NCBI GenBank assembly: GCA_021775385.1
Contig: JAJFHW010000217.1
Location: forward strand, 1 to 9,338
Reading direction: 5' to 3'
DNA: 9,338 bases
From: Hyphomicrobiales bacterium
GTDB lineage: Bacteria > Pseudomonadota > Alphaproteobacteria > Rhizobiales > HXMU1428-3
This document shows, one piece after another, positions 1 through 7,526 of this stretch; the first letter of the stretch is position 1; the number at the start of each line of letters is the position of its first letter. The notes beneath the pieces were generated by a model. The model had not been told where the DNA came from. It saw nothing but the letters and a program-made list of their open reading frames with translations, and made no database searches. The translations under genes were made by a program, and so were the position numbers.

Positions 1-454
1 AATCTTGCAAACCTTCATCATCATCCATTTCATCAACGCCTATGCGACATTTCACAGTTGGTGGAGTTTCAGTCACCTCACTTATCGCCGTCATGCATTC
101 TCGAACCAATTCAGGTTCCCGCATAAGGCAGGCACCAAAGCTTCCATTTTGTACGCGGTCTGATGGACAGCCTACATTTAAATTAATTTCATCATATCCA
201 AAATCATTGGCTATTTGTGTGGCTTGTTGCAATTTTTCAGGGTCAGAGCCGCCGAGTTGCAGAGCAACTGGATGTTCAGCTTCGTTAAAACCTAACAACC
301 GCTCCTTGTCCCCATGAATGATAGCGTCGGCTGTTACCATTTCTGTATAAAGCAGAGCGCGTTCGGTGATTGTCCGATGGAAAAAACGGCAATGCCGATC
401 CGTCCACTCCATCATGGGAGCAAGCGAAAATTTGTGAGGTTCCGTCTTTGTCAT
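1..454 (-). CDS. dusA: tRNA-dihydrouridine(20/20a) synthase DusA, N-terminal part (cut by window edge)
   Basis: This is an FMN-dependent enzyme that reduces uridine to dihydrouridine in the D-loop of tRNA, in the cytoplasm. I translated the minus strand by hand; 151 residues are visible and the C-terminal half lies outside the window. Family landmarks are all present: LAPMMEWTDRHCRFFHR near residues 11-27 (flavin-binding first strand), YTEMVTADA at 37-44 followed by HGD, NLNVGCPS at 91-98, FGACLM with the catalytic Cys109, and VKCRIGVD at 134-141 with the FMN-contacting lysine. The FGACLM and DRHCRFFHR forms are typical of the DusA subfamily rather than DusB or DusC. An in-frame TGA lies six codons upstream, so the start can only be this ATG or a TTG five codons earlier; no strong ribosome binding site decides between them. 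The gene reads away from its neighbours and shares no operon with anything visible. Confidence 0.95.
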   Translation of the reverse strand, partial: MTKTEPHKFSLAPMMEWTDRHCRFFHRTITERALLYTEMVTADAIIHGDKERLLGFNEAEHPVALQLGGSDPEKLQQATQIANDFGYDEINLNVGCPSDRVQNGSFGACLMREPELVRECMTAISEVTETPPTVKCRIGVDEMDDDEGLQD

Positions 455-497
455 GAGCGCATCATTCAATCACGTATATTAAAAAATAGATTGATCT

Positions 498-550
498 TTT
501 ATATCTAGATCGAGCTAATCTCAAACTAAAAAAGAATCATGACCATTATA
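498..550 (-). promoter_or_regulatory. Possible dusA promoter elements in the 455-625 gap
   Basis: Read on the minus strand, the gap between the hydrolase gene and dusA contains a perfect TATAAT at 545-550, without a good -35 at the usual spacing. It also holds TATAAA at 498-503 preceded by TTGAGA at a short 15-base spacing. Either could serve as the dusA promoter, giving a leader of about 40 to 85 bases. No gene, RNA or convincing terminator is visible in the rest of this gap. Confidence 0.25.
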
Positions 551-625
551 GAGCGATCAGAAACGAATTGTAGGCTCAATTATTTGGCACAGCTTTAAAG
601 ACCTTTGTGAAAATTTATTTGTTCA

Positions 626-1549
626 CTACTCAGCTACAAACTTGTAAGCATTGCCTTTTTTCTCTACGTAGCCAATTCCCGGGCTTGGCAAATGGAAGCC
701 AATTAGTTTTGTTTTTTCATGAGATAGTTTATCCAAGAGGCTTTTTCTTGATTTTATGCCCTGGTCTTTATCTTCATCGCTACCTGCACTGATACCTGGT
801 TGTTCGAAAGAAATGTGATGATTGCTAATAGCGTCACCAACAATCACTAGGTTTTCAGATCCCATTTTAACTTCAAAAGATGCATGACCAGCTGTGTGGC
901 CGCTTGTGTCTAAGCTTGCTATGTTTGGCAGGATTTCTGCGCCATATTTGAAGAAGCTCATATCTTTTTCTAAAGTCGCAAGTAATCGTTTGGCACCTGC
1001 TGCAAAGCTTTTCCGGCTTTCAGCAATGTTTGTTAAGGTGTTCGGGTCAGTCCAATAAGCCCATTCTTTTTCTGAAATCATATATTTAGCGTTTGGAAAC
1101 AATGGTTCGTCAAATTCATCTAACACGCCCCATAAATGATCTGGGTGAGCATGAGTGAAGACAACATCAGTTACCTCTTCCATAGCTACACCTAAGTGCT
1201 CAAATGCATCCACAATTTTACCAGCTGTTGGCATAAAATTAGGACCGGAACCGACATCAAACAGAATGGTTCTTTTGCCATCCCTTAAAAGGGTCAGGTT
1301 GCAGTCTCTCTTTTGTGTCTCAGCCTGAAGATTGTATTTTTTTAGGATTGGCTCGTAGGTTTCTTTGGGTAAAGAGCCGAAGAGAAATGATGTTGGTAAT
1401 TGCAGATGTCCATCGCTTACACTATCAATTCTAATGCCATTTGCGCTTATGGTATTTTTACTCCATGCAGGCCCGGCCAACGTTGGTAGTGCCATGAGTG
1501 AAGCACTCGTTGCGCCTATTTTTAGTAAGTCTCTTCTATTCAGTGTCAT
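626..1549 (-). CDS. Tat-exported metallo-beta-lactamase-fold hydrolase
   Basis: This is a 307-residue MBL-fold metallo-hydrolase, probably periplasmic. The N-terminus carries a twin-arginine signal (NRRDLLKIG at residues 4-12, then a short hydrophobic stretch and a small-residue region ending near AGPAWS, residue 30), so it should be exported folded with its metals. The full dinuclear metal site is present: HAHPDH at 133-138 (H133, H135, D137, H138), GHTAGH with H218, VGDA with D239, and a C-terminal GFH with H286. This arrangement is shared with lactonases of the AiiA/AttM type and many uncharacterised hydrolases, so the substrate cannot be read from sequence. The start is well supported: AGGGGACGGG lies just upstream of the ATG. 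It appears to be transcribed alone. Confidence 0.9.
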   Translation of the reverse strand: MTLNRRDLLKIGATSASLMALPTLAGPAWSKNTISANGIRIDSVSDGHLQLPTSFLFGSLPKETYEPILKKYNLQAETQKRDCNLTLLRDGKRTILFDVGSGPNFMPTAGKIVDAFEHLGVAMEEVTDVVFTHAHPDHLWGVLDEFDEPLFPNAKYMISEKEWAYWTDPNTLTNIAESRKSFAAGAKRLLATLEKDMSFFKYGAEILPNIASLDTSGHTAGHASFEVKMGSENLVIVGDAISNHHISFEQPGISAGSDEDKDQGIKSRKSLLDKLSHEKTKLIGFHLPSPGIGYVEKKGNAYKFVAE

Positions 1550-1622
1550 TTGCCCGTCCCCTATTTTTCAAAATTCAGAATTTAAAAAAACGCCTTATAT
1601 TCTTATATATGATTTTTTGAAT

Positions 1623-1651
1623 ATTTTAGCATATTGGAATTTGAGGCGCAA
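1623..1651 (-). promoter_or_regulatory. Candidate promoter of the MBL-fold hydrolase gene
   Basis: On the minus strand, TTGCGC (1646-1651) and TAAAAT (1623-1628) are separated by exactly 17 bases. The -10 box is preceded by TGC, giving an extended -10 (TGCTAAAAT). Transcription would start near 1616, leaving a leader of about 65 bases before the ATG at 1549. The -35 match is only moderate. The rest of the 1550-1744 gap shows no gene or RNA. Confidence 0.4.
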
Positions 1652-1744
1652 TGGAGATGATGCTCGTCACTGTTTCGTCCTTTCGTATGAATGCTTAACG
1701 AGCTGCCGCATAAATTTTTAATGGCTCAATGGGAACTTCTCTTT

Positions 1745-2341
1745 TTATGTTTGTGCCTTTACAAGGCAATCGCATAGCTCTCTGACAGCTCCAAAACCAC
1801 CTGCTTTGCTTGTGATATAGCTCGCTGTTGCTTTTACTTCTTCAACTCCATTTGGAACTGTCACCGAACACCCGACAGCTTTCAGCAATGAAAGGTCATT
1901 TACATCATCTGCAATATGAGCGGTTTCATTGAAGTTGATTGACAACTCATTGGTCAATTCTTCTATTTTTTCTCGCTTATCAGAAATACCCATAAAACAA
2001 TAGTCAATGCCCAGCACATCAGCTCTTGATTGGATGATTTGAGTGTTACTCATGGTTACAAAACAAGTTTTGATACCTATTTTTTGAATAAGCTTTATCC
2101 CCATTCCATCTAAAACATTGAACTTGATCATGATTTGCCCTTCAGGCCCGTAATACATGCCTCCATCTGTCATGACGCCATCAATGTCGCAACACAATAA
2201 TTTTATTGATTTTAGAGCTTTTAGCCCCTCTGTACTTGCAATTGGCAAGGGCCGTGTATTATTTTGCATTTTTTCTTTTATTCCCCGTGAGTTAGTAAGA
2301 CTTAAAACTTTAAATAACGATTGGTATCGATAATTTTTCAT
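1745..2341 (-). CDS. KdsC-like HAD phosphatase (probable 3-deoxy-D-manno-octulosonate 8-phosphate phosphatase)
   Basis: This is a 198-residue cytoplasmic HAD-superfamily phosphatase of the cap-less KdsC type. In lipopolysaccharide synthesis KdsC removes phosphate from KDO-8-phosphate. Visible motifs: I, CDIDGVMTDG with nucleophile D52 and acid/base D54; the family-specific FNVLDGMGIKL at 74-84; IV, ADDVNDLSLL with D145/D146 and D149; and the C-terminal loop GGFGAVRELC at 181-190, which completes a neighbouring active site in KdsC tetramers. Motif II reads VTMSNT (95-100) rather than the usual ITGR, resembling the HAD domains attached to CMP-sialic acid synthetases, so another sugar phosphate is possible. 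The first ATG has no Shine-Dalgarno. Met25 (ATG at 2267-2269) has GGGGAATAAAAG upstream and would give 174 residues, close to family length, so the true protein may begin there. It is divergent from pepN, and no other KDO gene is near. Confidence 0.82.
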   Translation of the reverse strand: MKNYRYQSLFKVLSLTNSRGIKEKMQNNTRPLPIASTEGLKALKSIKLLCCDIDGVMTDGGMYYGPEGQIMIKFNVLDGMGIKLIQKIGIKTCFVTMSNTQIIQSRADVLGIDYCFMGISDKREKIEELTNELSINFNETAHIADDVNDLSLLKAVGCSVTVPNGVEEVKATASYITSKAGGFGAVRELCDCLVKAQT

Positions 2342-2366
2342 TATCTGTATGTAAATATATTTTTGC

Positions 2367-2395
2367 AGTATTTATGCACGAAGCCCCTTGTTCAA
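2367..2395 (-). promoter_or_regulatory. Weak candidate promoter for the KdsC-like gene
   Basis: On the minus strand, TTGAAC (2390-2395) and AATACT (2367-2372) are 17 bases apart, each matching four of six consensus positions. The element lies in the 130-base divergent gap that must also hold the pepN promoter, for which I found only a poor match (TTGCCG at 2416-2421). Confidence 0.22.
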
Positions 2396-2471
2396 AACAT
2401 AAAACTTCGCCATTATTGCCGGTCTTTACACCATTTATTCGAATATATCGCTTATAGGCAGGATTTTAGCT

Positions 2472-5123
2472 ATGCGCACAGATAACCCACCCGTTATTCA
2501 TTTAAAAGATTATAACCCCAGCGCTTATCTTATAGATGACGTATCGCTCGACTTTGAACTCTCGCCCAAAGCGACGAAAGTCTCTTCGCAGTTAAAAATG
2601 CGTCCGAACCCAGCTTCTGATGAGAAAGACGCTGAGCTTGTTCTGGATGGCGAGATGATTAAACTCAAATCCGTTAAACTTGATGGTTCAGTTTTAAAAG
2701 CTGAAAGTGACTATGCAGTCAAAGATGAGACTTTGACTATTTTTAAGCTGCCACAAAAAGCTTTTACCTTAGAGATCAATACAGTTTGTAACCCTGAAGC
2801 CAACAAAGCACTTTCTGGTCTTTATCGCTCTTCTGGAAATTATTGCACTCAATGTGAAGCTGAGGGTTTTCGCCGGATTACTTATTATCTTGACCGCCCT
2901 GATGTAATGGCAGTTTTTACTGTGCGCGTGGAAGGCTCACTAGAAGATAACCCGGTACTTTTATCAAATGGTAATTTGATCGAGCATGGTGAGGGAAAAT
3001 CAGCCGGTACTCATTACACTCTTTGGCATGACCCTCACCCAAAACCAGCTTATTTATTTGCACTAGTTGGCGGTGACCTAGCCGTAGTAAAAGATAGTTT
3101 TACAACTGCTTCCGGCAAACAAGTTGAGCTTGGTATTTATGTTGAGCACGGTAAAGAAGATCGCTGTGACTGGGCGATGGATAGTTTAAAGCGCTCAATG
3201 AAATGGGATGAGGAGCGTTTTGGCCGTGAATATGATCTCGACATTTTTAACATCGTTGCTGTTTCTGATTTCAATATGGGGGCAATGGAAAATAAGGGAC
3301 TGAATATCTTTAATGATAAACTGGTTCTTGCCCGCCCTGACACAGCGACTGACAATGATTATATGGCCATTGAATCAGTGATTGCACATGAATATTTCCA
3401 TAACTGGACAGGCAACAGAATTACTTGCCGTGACTGGTTTCAACTTTGCCTGAAAGAAGGACTTACCGTTTATCGGGATCAAGAATTTTCATCCGATGAG
3501 CGTAACCGCGCTGTGCAGCGGATTATGGATGTGCGCCGTTTGAAAGCTGTACAGTTCCCTGAAGATGGAGGACCGTTGTCTCATCCTGTCCGCCCAAGCA
3601 GTTATATTGAGATCAATAATTTTTATACATCAACGGTTTATCAAAAAGGTGCCGAGCTTTGCCGAATGATTGAAACTATTGTTGGCTTTAAAGGCTTTCG
3701 AAAGGGCATGGACCTTTATTTCAAACGCCATGACGGAGAAGCCGCGACAGTTGAAGACTTTATTGCTTCGATGGCAGATGCCAATAAGGCTGATCTTTCA
3801 CAATTTTCAACATGGTATAATCAGTCTGGTACGCCTGAGCTTGTCTGTAAATATACATTCAATGAAGATAAAAAAACGGGCACTCTAAATGTTGAACAAA
3901 TAACAGCGCCGACACAAGATCAATCAAAGAAGGTACCTTTGCATATTCCATTGCGTCTTGGTTTTGTTGCAGCTGGTGGTCGGGACAAAGCTCCTAAATT
4001 ACTTAGTGGTGAGCGAATTAAAGATAGTGTCATTCACATAACAGAAGCGTCTCAGAGTTTTGAATTTAAATCTGTGGCCGCTCGCAATGTACCGTCTTTG
4101 TTGAGAGACTTTTCAGCACCTGTGAATTTACGCATTGATTACACTGAAAAAGAACTTATTTTTCTAGCTCAAAATGACACGAATTTATTTAATCGGTGGC
4201 AAGCTGCTCAGACTTTACTCACGCACTCACTCCTTCATATGATTGATCGAATTCGGGATGGTAAGTCTCCAGGTGGGAATGCACGACTTGCTCGCCTCAT
4301 TGGTAAAACTGTTTTGAACGAAGAGATTGATCCAGCTTATAGAGCAGCATTCTTATCTCTACCTACCGAAGCTGATTTGGTTCGTGCTTTAGGGAAAAAC
4401 ATTGACCCAACAGCAAATGGCCGTGCGAAAAAAGCCTTAGCCAAATCTATTGGTAAAACATTGCGTGATGGTTTAATCGAGGTTTATGAAACTCATCAAG
4501 GGCGGGGAGCTTATTCTCCCGATGCTTTGAGCGAAGGGAAGCGTAGTTTACGCGCTTCTTGCTTGATGTTCTTAACTGCTACTGAAATGGCAGAAGAGTA
4601 TGAGCGAGCGAACATTCATTACAATACAGCGCGTAATATGACAGCTGCGGTTGCTGCGCTTCAATCATTGAACGGGCACCGCTCAGCTGAAAGAGATATT
4701 GTCTTTCAAGATTTCCATGATAAATGGCTTGATGATCATTTGGTAATTGATAAATGGTTTGGGCTTCAGGCTATGTGCCCTCTTCCATCAACCCTTAAAA
4801 CCGTGCGGTCTCTATTGCGGCACGAGAAATTTAATATTGAAAACCCAAATAAGGTTCGGGCTGTTTTGGCGGCATTTGCTGGAGCTAACCCAACTCAATT
4901 TAACCGGACTGATGGTAAGGGCTATGAGCTTATGGCCAAGCAAATTTTAAGGATTGATCGCTTTAACCCGCAGATTGCCGCACGTTTAATTGGAGCTTTT
5001 AGAAGTTGGCAAAAACTTGAACCTATCCGCCAAAACCTTATGAGAGAGCAATTAAAGTCTATCTCAGAAGAGACTAAGCTCTCTAAGGATAGTTTTGAGA
5101 TAGTGCAAAAAATACTTGGCTAG
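2472..5123 (+). CDS. pepN: Aminopeptidase N (M1 family zinc metallopeptidase)
   Basis: PepN is a broad-specificity cytoplasmic aminopeptidase that removes N-terminal residues in the late stages of protein turnover. At 883 residues it is close to the 870 of the E. coli enzyme and appears intact. The exopeptidase motif GAMEN is at 270-274. The zinc site is HEYFH (H306, E307, H310) with E329 in LKEGLT as third ligand, and Tyr390 in STVYQKGAEL corresponds to the transition-state tyrosine Y381 of E. coli PepN. The conserved CTQCEAEGFRRITYYLDRPDV region (125-145) is also present. The expected layout is an N-terminal beta domain to about 200, the thermolysin-like catalytic domain to about 450, a small beta domain to about 550, and a C-terminal helical domain. 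AGGCAGGA eight bases upstream supports the ATG. It is probably monocistronic. Confidence 0.98.
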   Translation: MRTDNPPVIHLKDYNPSAYLIDDVSLDFELSPKATKVSSQLKMRPNPASDEKDAELVLDGEMIKLKSVKLDGSVLKAESDYAVKDETLTIFKLPQKAFTLEINTVCNPEANKALSGLYRSSGNYCTQCEAEGFRRITYYLDRPDVMAVFTVRVEGSLEDNPVLLSNGNLIEHGEGKSAGTHYTLWHDPHPKPAYLFALVGGDLAVVKDSFTTASGKQVELGIYVEHGKEDRCDWAMDSLKRSMKWDEERFGREYDLDIFNIVAVSDFNMGAMENKGLNIFNDKLVLARPDTATDNDYMAIESVIAHEYFHNWTGNRITCRDWFQLCLKEGLTVYRDQEFSSDERNRAVQRIMDVRRLKAVQFPEDGGPLSHPVRPSSYIEINNFYTSTVYQKGAELCRMIETIVGFKGFRKGMDLYFKRHDGEAATVEDFIASMADANKADLSQFSTWYNQSGTPELVCKYTFNEDKKTGTLNVEQITAPTQDQSKKVPLHIPLRLGFVAAGGRDKAPKLLSGERIKDSVIHITEASQSFEFKSVAARNVPSLLRDFSAPVNLRIDYTEKELIFLAQNDTNLFNRWQAAQTLLTHSLLHMIDRIRDGKSPGGNARLARLIGKTVLNEEIDPAYRAAFLSLPTEADLVRALGKNIDPTANGRAKKALAKSIGKTLRDGLIEVYETHQGRGAYSPDALSEGKRSLRASCLMFLTATEMAEEYERANIHYNTARNMTAAVAALQSLNGHRSAERDIVFQDFHDKWLDDHLVIDKWFGLQAMCPLPSTLKTVRSLLRHEKFNIENPNKVRAVLAAFAGANPTQFNRTDGKGYELMAKQILRIDRFNPQIAARLIGAFRSWQKLEPIRQNLMREQLKSISEETKLSKDSFEIVQKILG

Positions 5124-5301
5124 AATTACAAAATATAGTTAGTATCCGGATTGAAGGGGCGGGTTGGACTAATCCCCCATCGCCTGTCTCTTCACCATTT
5201 GGTTCTTAAGCTTGCTGGTTTTGGTAAAATAGGGATTAACTTACCCGCATTAACCTCTTTATCTCAATTAATTAAATAACTCACCTTTGGATTTTACAAC
5301 T

Positions 5302-5679
5302 ATGTATGAGCTGATTAAACAAGCCCACTTTATTGCGATATTCATTTGGATCGTCAGTATGATCCTTGCTGGCTTTACTCTTAAAAGTGCCGCACGTGGT
5401 ACTTACACCAAAATTTTAAGAGGCTTTATGTCACTTGGTATCTCTTTTACCTGGCTATTGGGTATTTATATGGCCTATTTTGGCGGTCATTATACCTCTT
5501 TATGGTTTTGGGCAAAAATAGTTTTGGTATTTACTCTTTCTGGCTTACATGGGAAAATCGCTGGCCAATTGCGCAAAAATGAAGAAACTCTCTCTTATAA
5601 ATCCATCGCCAGCATGAGTTTTATAACTCTTTTGACCGTTGTTTTGGTCTTATATCTGGCTCTTTTAAAGCCTTTTTAA
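5302..5679 (+). CDS. Small four-helix membrane protein, CopD/HemJ-like
   Basis: This is a 125-residue integral membrane protein with four predicted helices (about residues 5-25, 38-60, 66-86 and 102-121). The pattern resembles the CopD/HemJ superfamily: the first helix has KQAHFIAIFIW with His9 and Trp16, and the third has WFWAKIVLVFTLSGLHGK with Lys72 and His83, positions where those families keep heme- or metal-related residues. HemJ is a protoporphyrinogen oxidase and CopD proteins are linked to copper handling, but the typical HemJ segment after the first helix is missing, so I assign only superfamily-level similarity. The reading frame stays open to a TTG at 5287. I chose the ATG at 5302 because MYELIKQAH matches the usual family N-terminus, but neither start has a clear ribosome binding site. 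It follows pepN by 178 bases and is probably transcribed separately. Confidence 0.65.
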   Translation: MYELIKQAHFIAIFIWIVSMILAGFTLKSAARGTYTKILRGFMSLGISFTWLLGIYMAYFGGHYTSLWFWAKIVLVFTLSGLHGKIAGQLRKNEETLSYKSIASMSFITLLTVVLVLYLALLKPF

Positions 5680-5737
5680 AAAAAACAGCTCTCACAAACA
5701 CACAAATCGTTAACACTTACGAAAGATCTTGCATCGA

Positions 5738-5764
5738 ATCATTTATTTTTATCAAATGATATCA
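5738..5764 (+). promoter_or_regulatory. Inverted repeat and palindrome upstream of the kinase gene
   Basis: ATCATTT (5738-5744) and AAATGAT (5754-5760) form a perfect 7-base inverted repeat with a 9-base spacer, overlapping the palindrome TGATATCA (5757-5764). A GAATC site, the CcrM methylation target GANTC of alphaproteobacteria, sits at 5736-5740. The sequence is very AT-rich, so chance is a real alternative to an operator. No other structure is evident in the 5680-5861 gap. Confidence 0.2.
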
Positions 5765-5850
5765 ATTCAATGATGAGATGCGCTTGCACCTCTCAGATTT
5801 TATGAAACCCAATAGCCCGATTAATCATGTGGGGGCCTGATTTTTCTTGT

Positions 5851-5856
5851 GAGGGA
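5851..5856 (+). promoter_or_regulatory. Ribosome binding site that fixes a TTG start for the kinase
   Basis: GAGGGA lies five bases before the TTG at 5862. The next in-frame ATG (residue 20) has nothing comparable, so the TTG is the best start. Confidence 0.7.
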
Positions 5857-5861
5857 TCCTC

Positions 5862-7526
5862 TTGTATCGACACTTTAAATTTCATCGAGCACGGAAGCTC
5901 TATGAATATCTACGCCTAATGAGATCAATTCTCTTTGCAGTGATGCATATTGTGCGTGAACAATTCAAAGTGCTCGCAGCTTTTTCTCATTTTAGCTTGC
6001 GGTTTATACGTGTTGTTATTCGTCGATTAATTTCAAAAATAAAATCTAGACAACTAACGATCGTTATTTATGGTTTATTTATAACCTTAACGTTGAAATT
6101 TTTTAGTCTCACGACTTCTCTTTTTGCAATTTTACAACCGCCGTTCTTTGCAGTTCAACTCTTAGATGGAGTACTAATTTCTCTGGTTCTTATTCTTGTT
6201 TACCTACTTGGGGCCATTGTTCATCCGTTGATTTCTATGGAGAGACATGAGAATAAAGACATTTTGAAATTTGGAGATGATTTTAGCCAATTGCTATCTC
6301 TGCGAGGTGCAATCGAAAGCATGCCAGAGGCTTTCTCGTTGTGGGATAGAAATAGAAAACTTGTTCTCTCTAATTCTAAATTTGTTGATACTTACCACTT
6401 TAAGGGCTGTAAGCTTTCTAAAAACAATGTTGGAACACCACCTGATTATTTTCAATTTGATGCTAAAATTAATCAACTGATGATGCGACCTATCCGGGCC
6501 AACAAATCTTTTACACCAAGTAACTATGAAACGCAGATGCGTAATGGTCGGTGGCTTCAGATACAAGAGACACCGACTGTCGATGGTGGATTGATGAGTG
6601 TATCATTTGACATCACGAAGTTAAAAACCAGCCAACAAAATCTCGCTATTCGTGAACAGCAAATGTGTAACACAGTTGAAAATTTACGAGAGTCGCGTCG
6701 TGAACTTGAGCAGAAGACTCAGAAGTTAGCTGAATTAGCTGATAAATACATGCGAGAAAAAGAGCGGGCTGAAGACGCTAACCGTGTTAAATCTGAATTC
6801 TTAGCTAATATCAGCCATGAACTGCGAACACCTCTAAATGCTATTATTGGGTTTTCTGATATGATGCATCGTGAAGTGCTTGGCCCAATAGATAATGCGC
6901 AATATGCCGATTATATCAATGATATCAATATGAGTGGTGCGTACCTACTTGAGTTAATAAATGATATTCTCGATATGTCACGTATTGAAGCTGGTCGCTT
7001 AACATTAGAAACAAAACCCTGCTCACTCCGAGCGTTATTGGATGATTGTATTCACATAGTTAGTGCTCAAGCAGAAACTCAAAACATTGAGCTGCAACCG
7101 ACCATACCAACGGATGTTGAAGTGGTTCTAGATCGACGCGCAATTAAACAGGTTATGCTAAACCTTATGTCGAATGCGATTAAGTTCACACCTGAAGGTG
7201 GTGCCGTACAACTTTCAGCTGTAATGGATCAATCTTCAGTTCATATATATGTAAAGGATAATGGTATTGGGATTGAACCGACTGCTATTTCTAAATTAGG
7301 AAAACCGTTTCAACAGGTCGAAAACCAATTGACTAAATGTCACTCTGGTACAGGGCTTGGCCTGGCTATATCTCGAAGTCTTGTTGATTTGCATGGCGGG
7401 CACTTATCTATTGAGAGTGAGGTTGGAGTTGGGACAACGGTTCTTGTTACATTGCCCCTTATTTCACCTTCGACTGGTCTTTCTAATGTTAAGAAAGACC
7501 AATCCTTGAAATCTATTGCTGCTTAA
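5862..7526 (+). CDS. Membrane-bound PAS-domain sensor histidine kinase
   Basis: A 554-residue two-component sensor kinase of the inner membrane, starting at TTG. Order of parts: a strongly basic, amphipathic N-terminus (1-64); two hydrophobic helices at about 65-90 and 95-120 with almost no loop between them, so little periplasmic sensing surface; a PAS domain at about 147-252 (AIESMPEAFSLWD start, ending SFDITKLK); a coiled coil at about 255-308; a HisKA domain with phospho-acceptor His319 in NISHELRTPLNAIIGFSDMM; and a HATPase domain with N-box NLMSNAIKF (434-442), G1 DNGIGI (466-471) and G2 GTGLGLAIS (496-504). The core (HELRTPLNAIIGFS, then GP, DI..SG.YLLELINDILD) is of the PleC/DivJ-like class common in alphaproteobacteria. 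There is no receiver domain and no response regulator beside it, so it is an orphan kinase here; its signal, likely cytoplasmic through PAS, is unknown. It ends in a four-base tail-to-tail overlap with the next gene. Confidence 0.93.
   Translation: MYRHFKFHRARKLYEYLRLMRSILFAVMHIVREQFKVLAAFSHFSLRFIRVVIRRLISKIKSRQLTIVIYGLFITLTLKFFSLTTSLFAILQPPFFAVQLLDGVLISLVLILVYLLGAIVHPLISMERHENKDILKFGDDFSQLLSLRGAIESMPEAFSLWDRNRKLVLSNSKFVDTYHFKGCKLSKNNVGTPPDYFQFDAKINQLMMRPIRANKSFTPSNYETQMRNGRWLQIQETPTVDGGLMSVSFDITKLKTSQQNLAIREQQMCNTVENLRESRRELEQKTQKLAELADKYMREKERAEDANRVKSEFLANISHELRTPLNAIIGFSDMMHREVLGPIDNAQYADYINDINMSGAYLLELINDILDMSRIEAGRLTLETKPCSLRALLDDCIHIVSAQAETQNIELQPTIPTDVEVVLDRRAIKQVMLNLMSNAIKFTPEGGAVQLSAVMDQSSVHIYVKDNGIGIEPTAISKLGKPFQQVENQLTKCHSGTGLGLAISRSLVDLHGGHLSIESEVGVGTTVLVTLPLISPSTGLSNVKKDQSLKSIAA
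7475..7501. repeat. Perfect 10-bp inverted repeat at the tail-to-tail junction; possible operon-end hairpin
   Basis: TGGTCTTTCT (7475-7484) and AGAAAGACCA (7492-7501) are perfect reverse complements around a 7-base loop. The repeat lies inside the last codons of the kinase gene, after its catalytic domain, and begins 22 bases beyond the stop codon of the sigma operon read on the minus strand. Neither strand has a following T-run, so a classical intrinsic terminator is not shown. A role in mRNA 3'-end stability is possible. Confidence 0.55.

Noticed and set aside
42..508. Two plus-strand open frames at the left end
   Set aside because: The minus strand here encodes a clear DusA with all family motifs; the plus-strand frames are its shadows and their products resemble nothing.
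455..625. Possible tRNA or small RNA in the gap before dusA
   Set aside because: No cloverleaf, CCA end or stable hairpin is visible; only promoter-like AT-rich elements.
1365..1721. Plus-strand 118-codon frame
   Set aside because: It overlaps the signal peptide region of the MBL hydrolase and its promoter; composition and product do not look like a real protein.
3137..3355. Minus-strand frame inside pepN
   Set aside because: It lies antisense to the conserved GAMEN region of pepN and has no ribosome binding site or recognisable product.
5155..5184. GC-rich stretch after pepN that might be a terminator
   Set aside because: GGCG/CGCC and GGTT/AATCC can pair only with bulges and mismatches, and no T-run follows.
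6271..6566. Overlapping plus and minus frames inside the kinase PAS region
   Set aside because: The kinase frame continues unbroken through this stretch with PAS-like sequence; the others are shadows.
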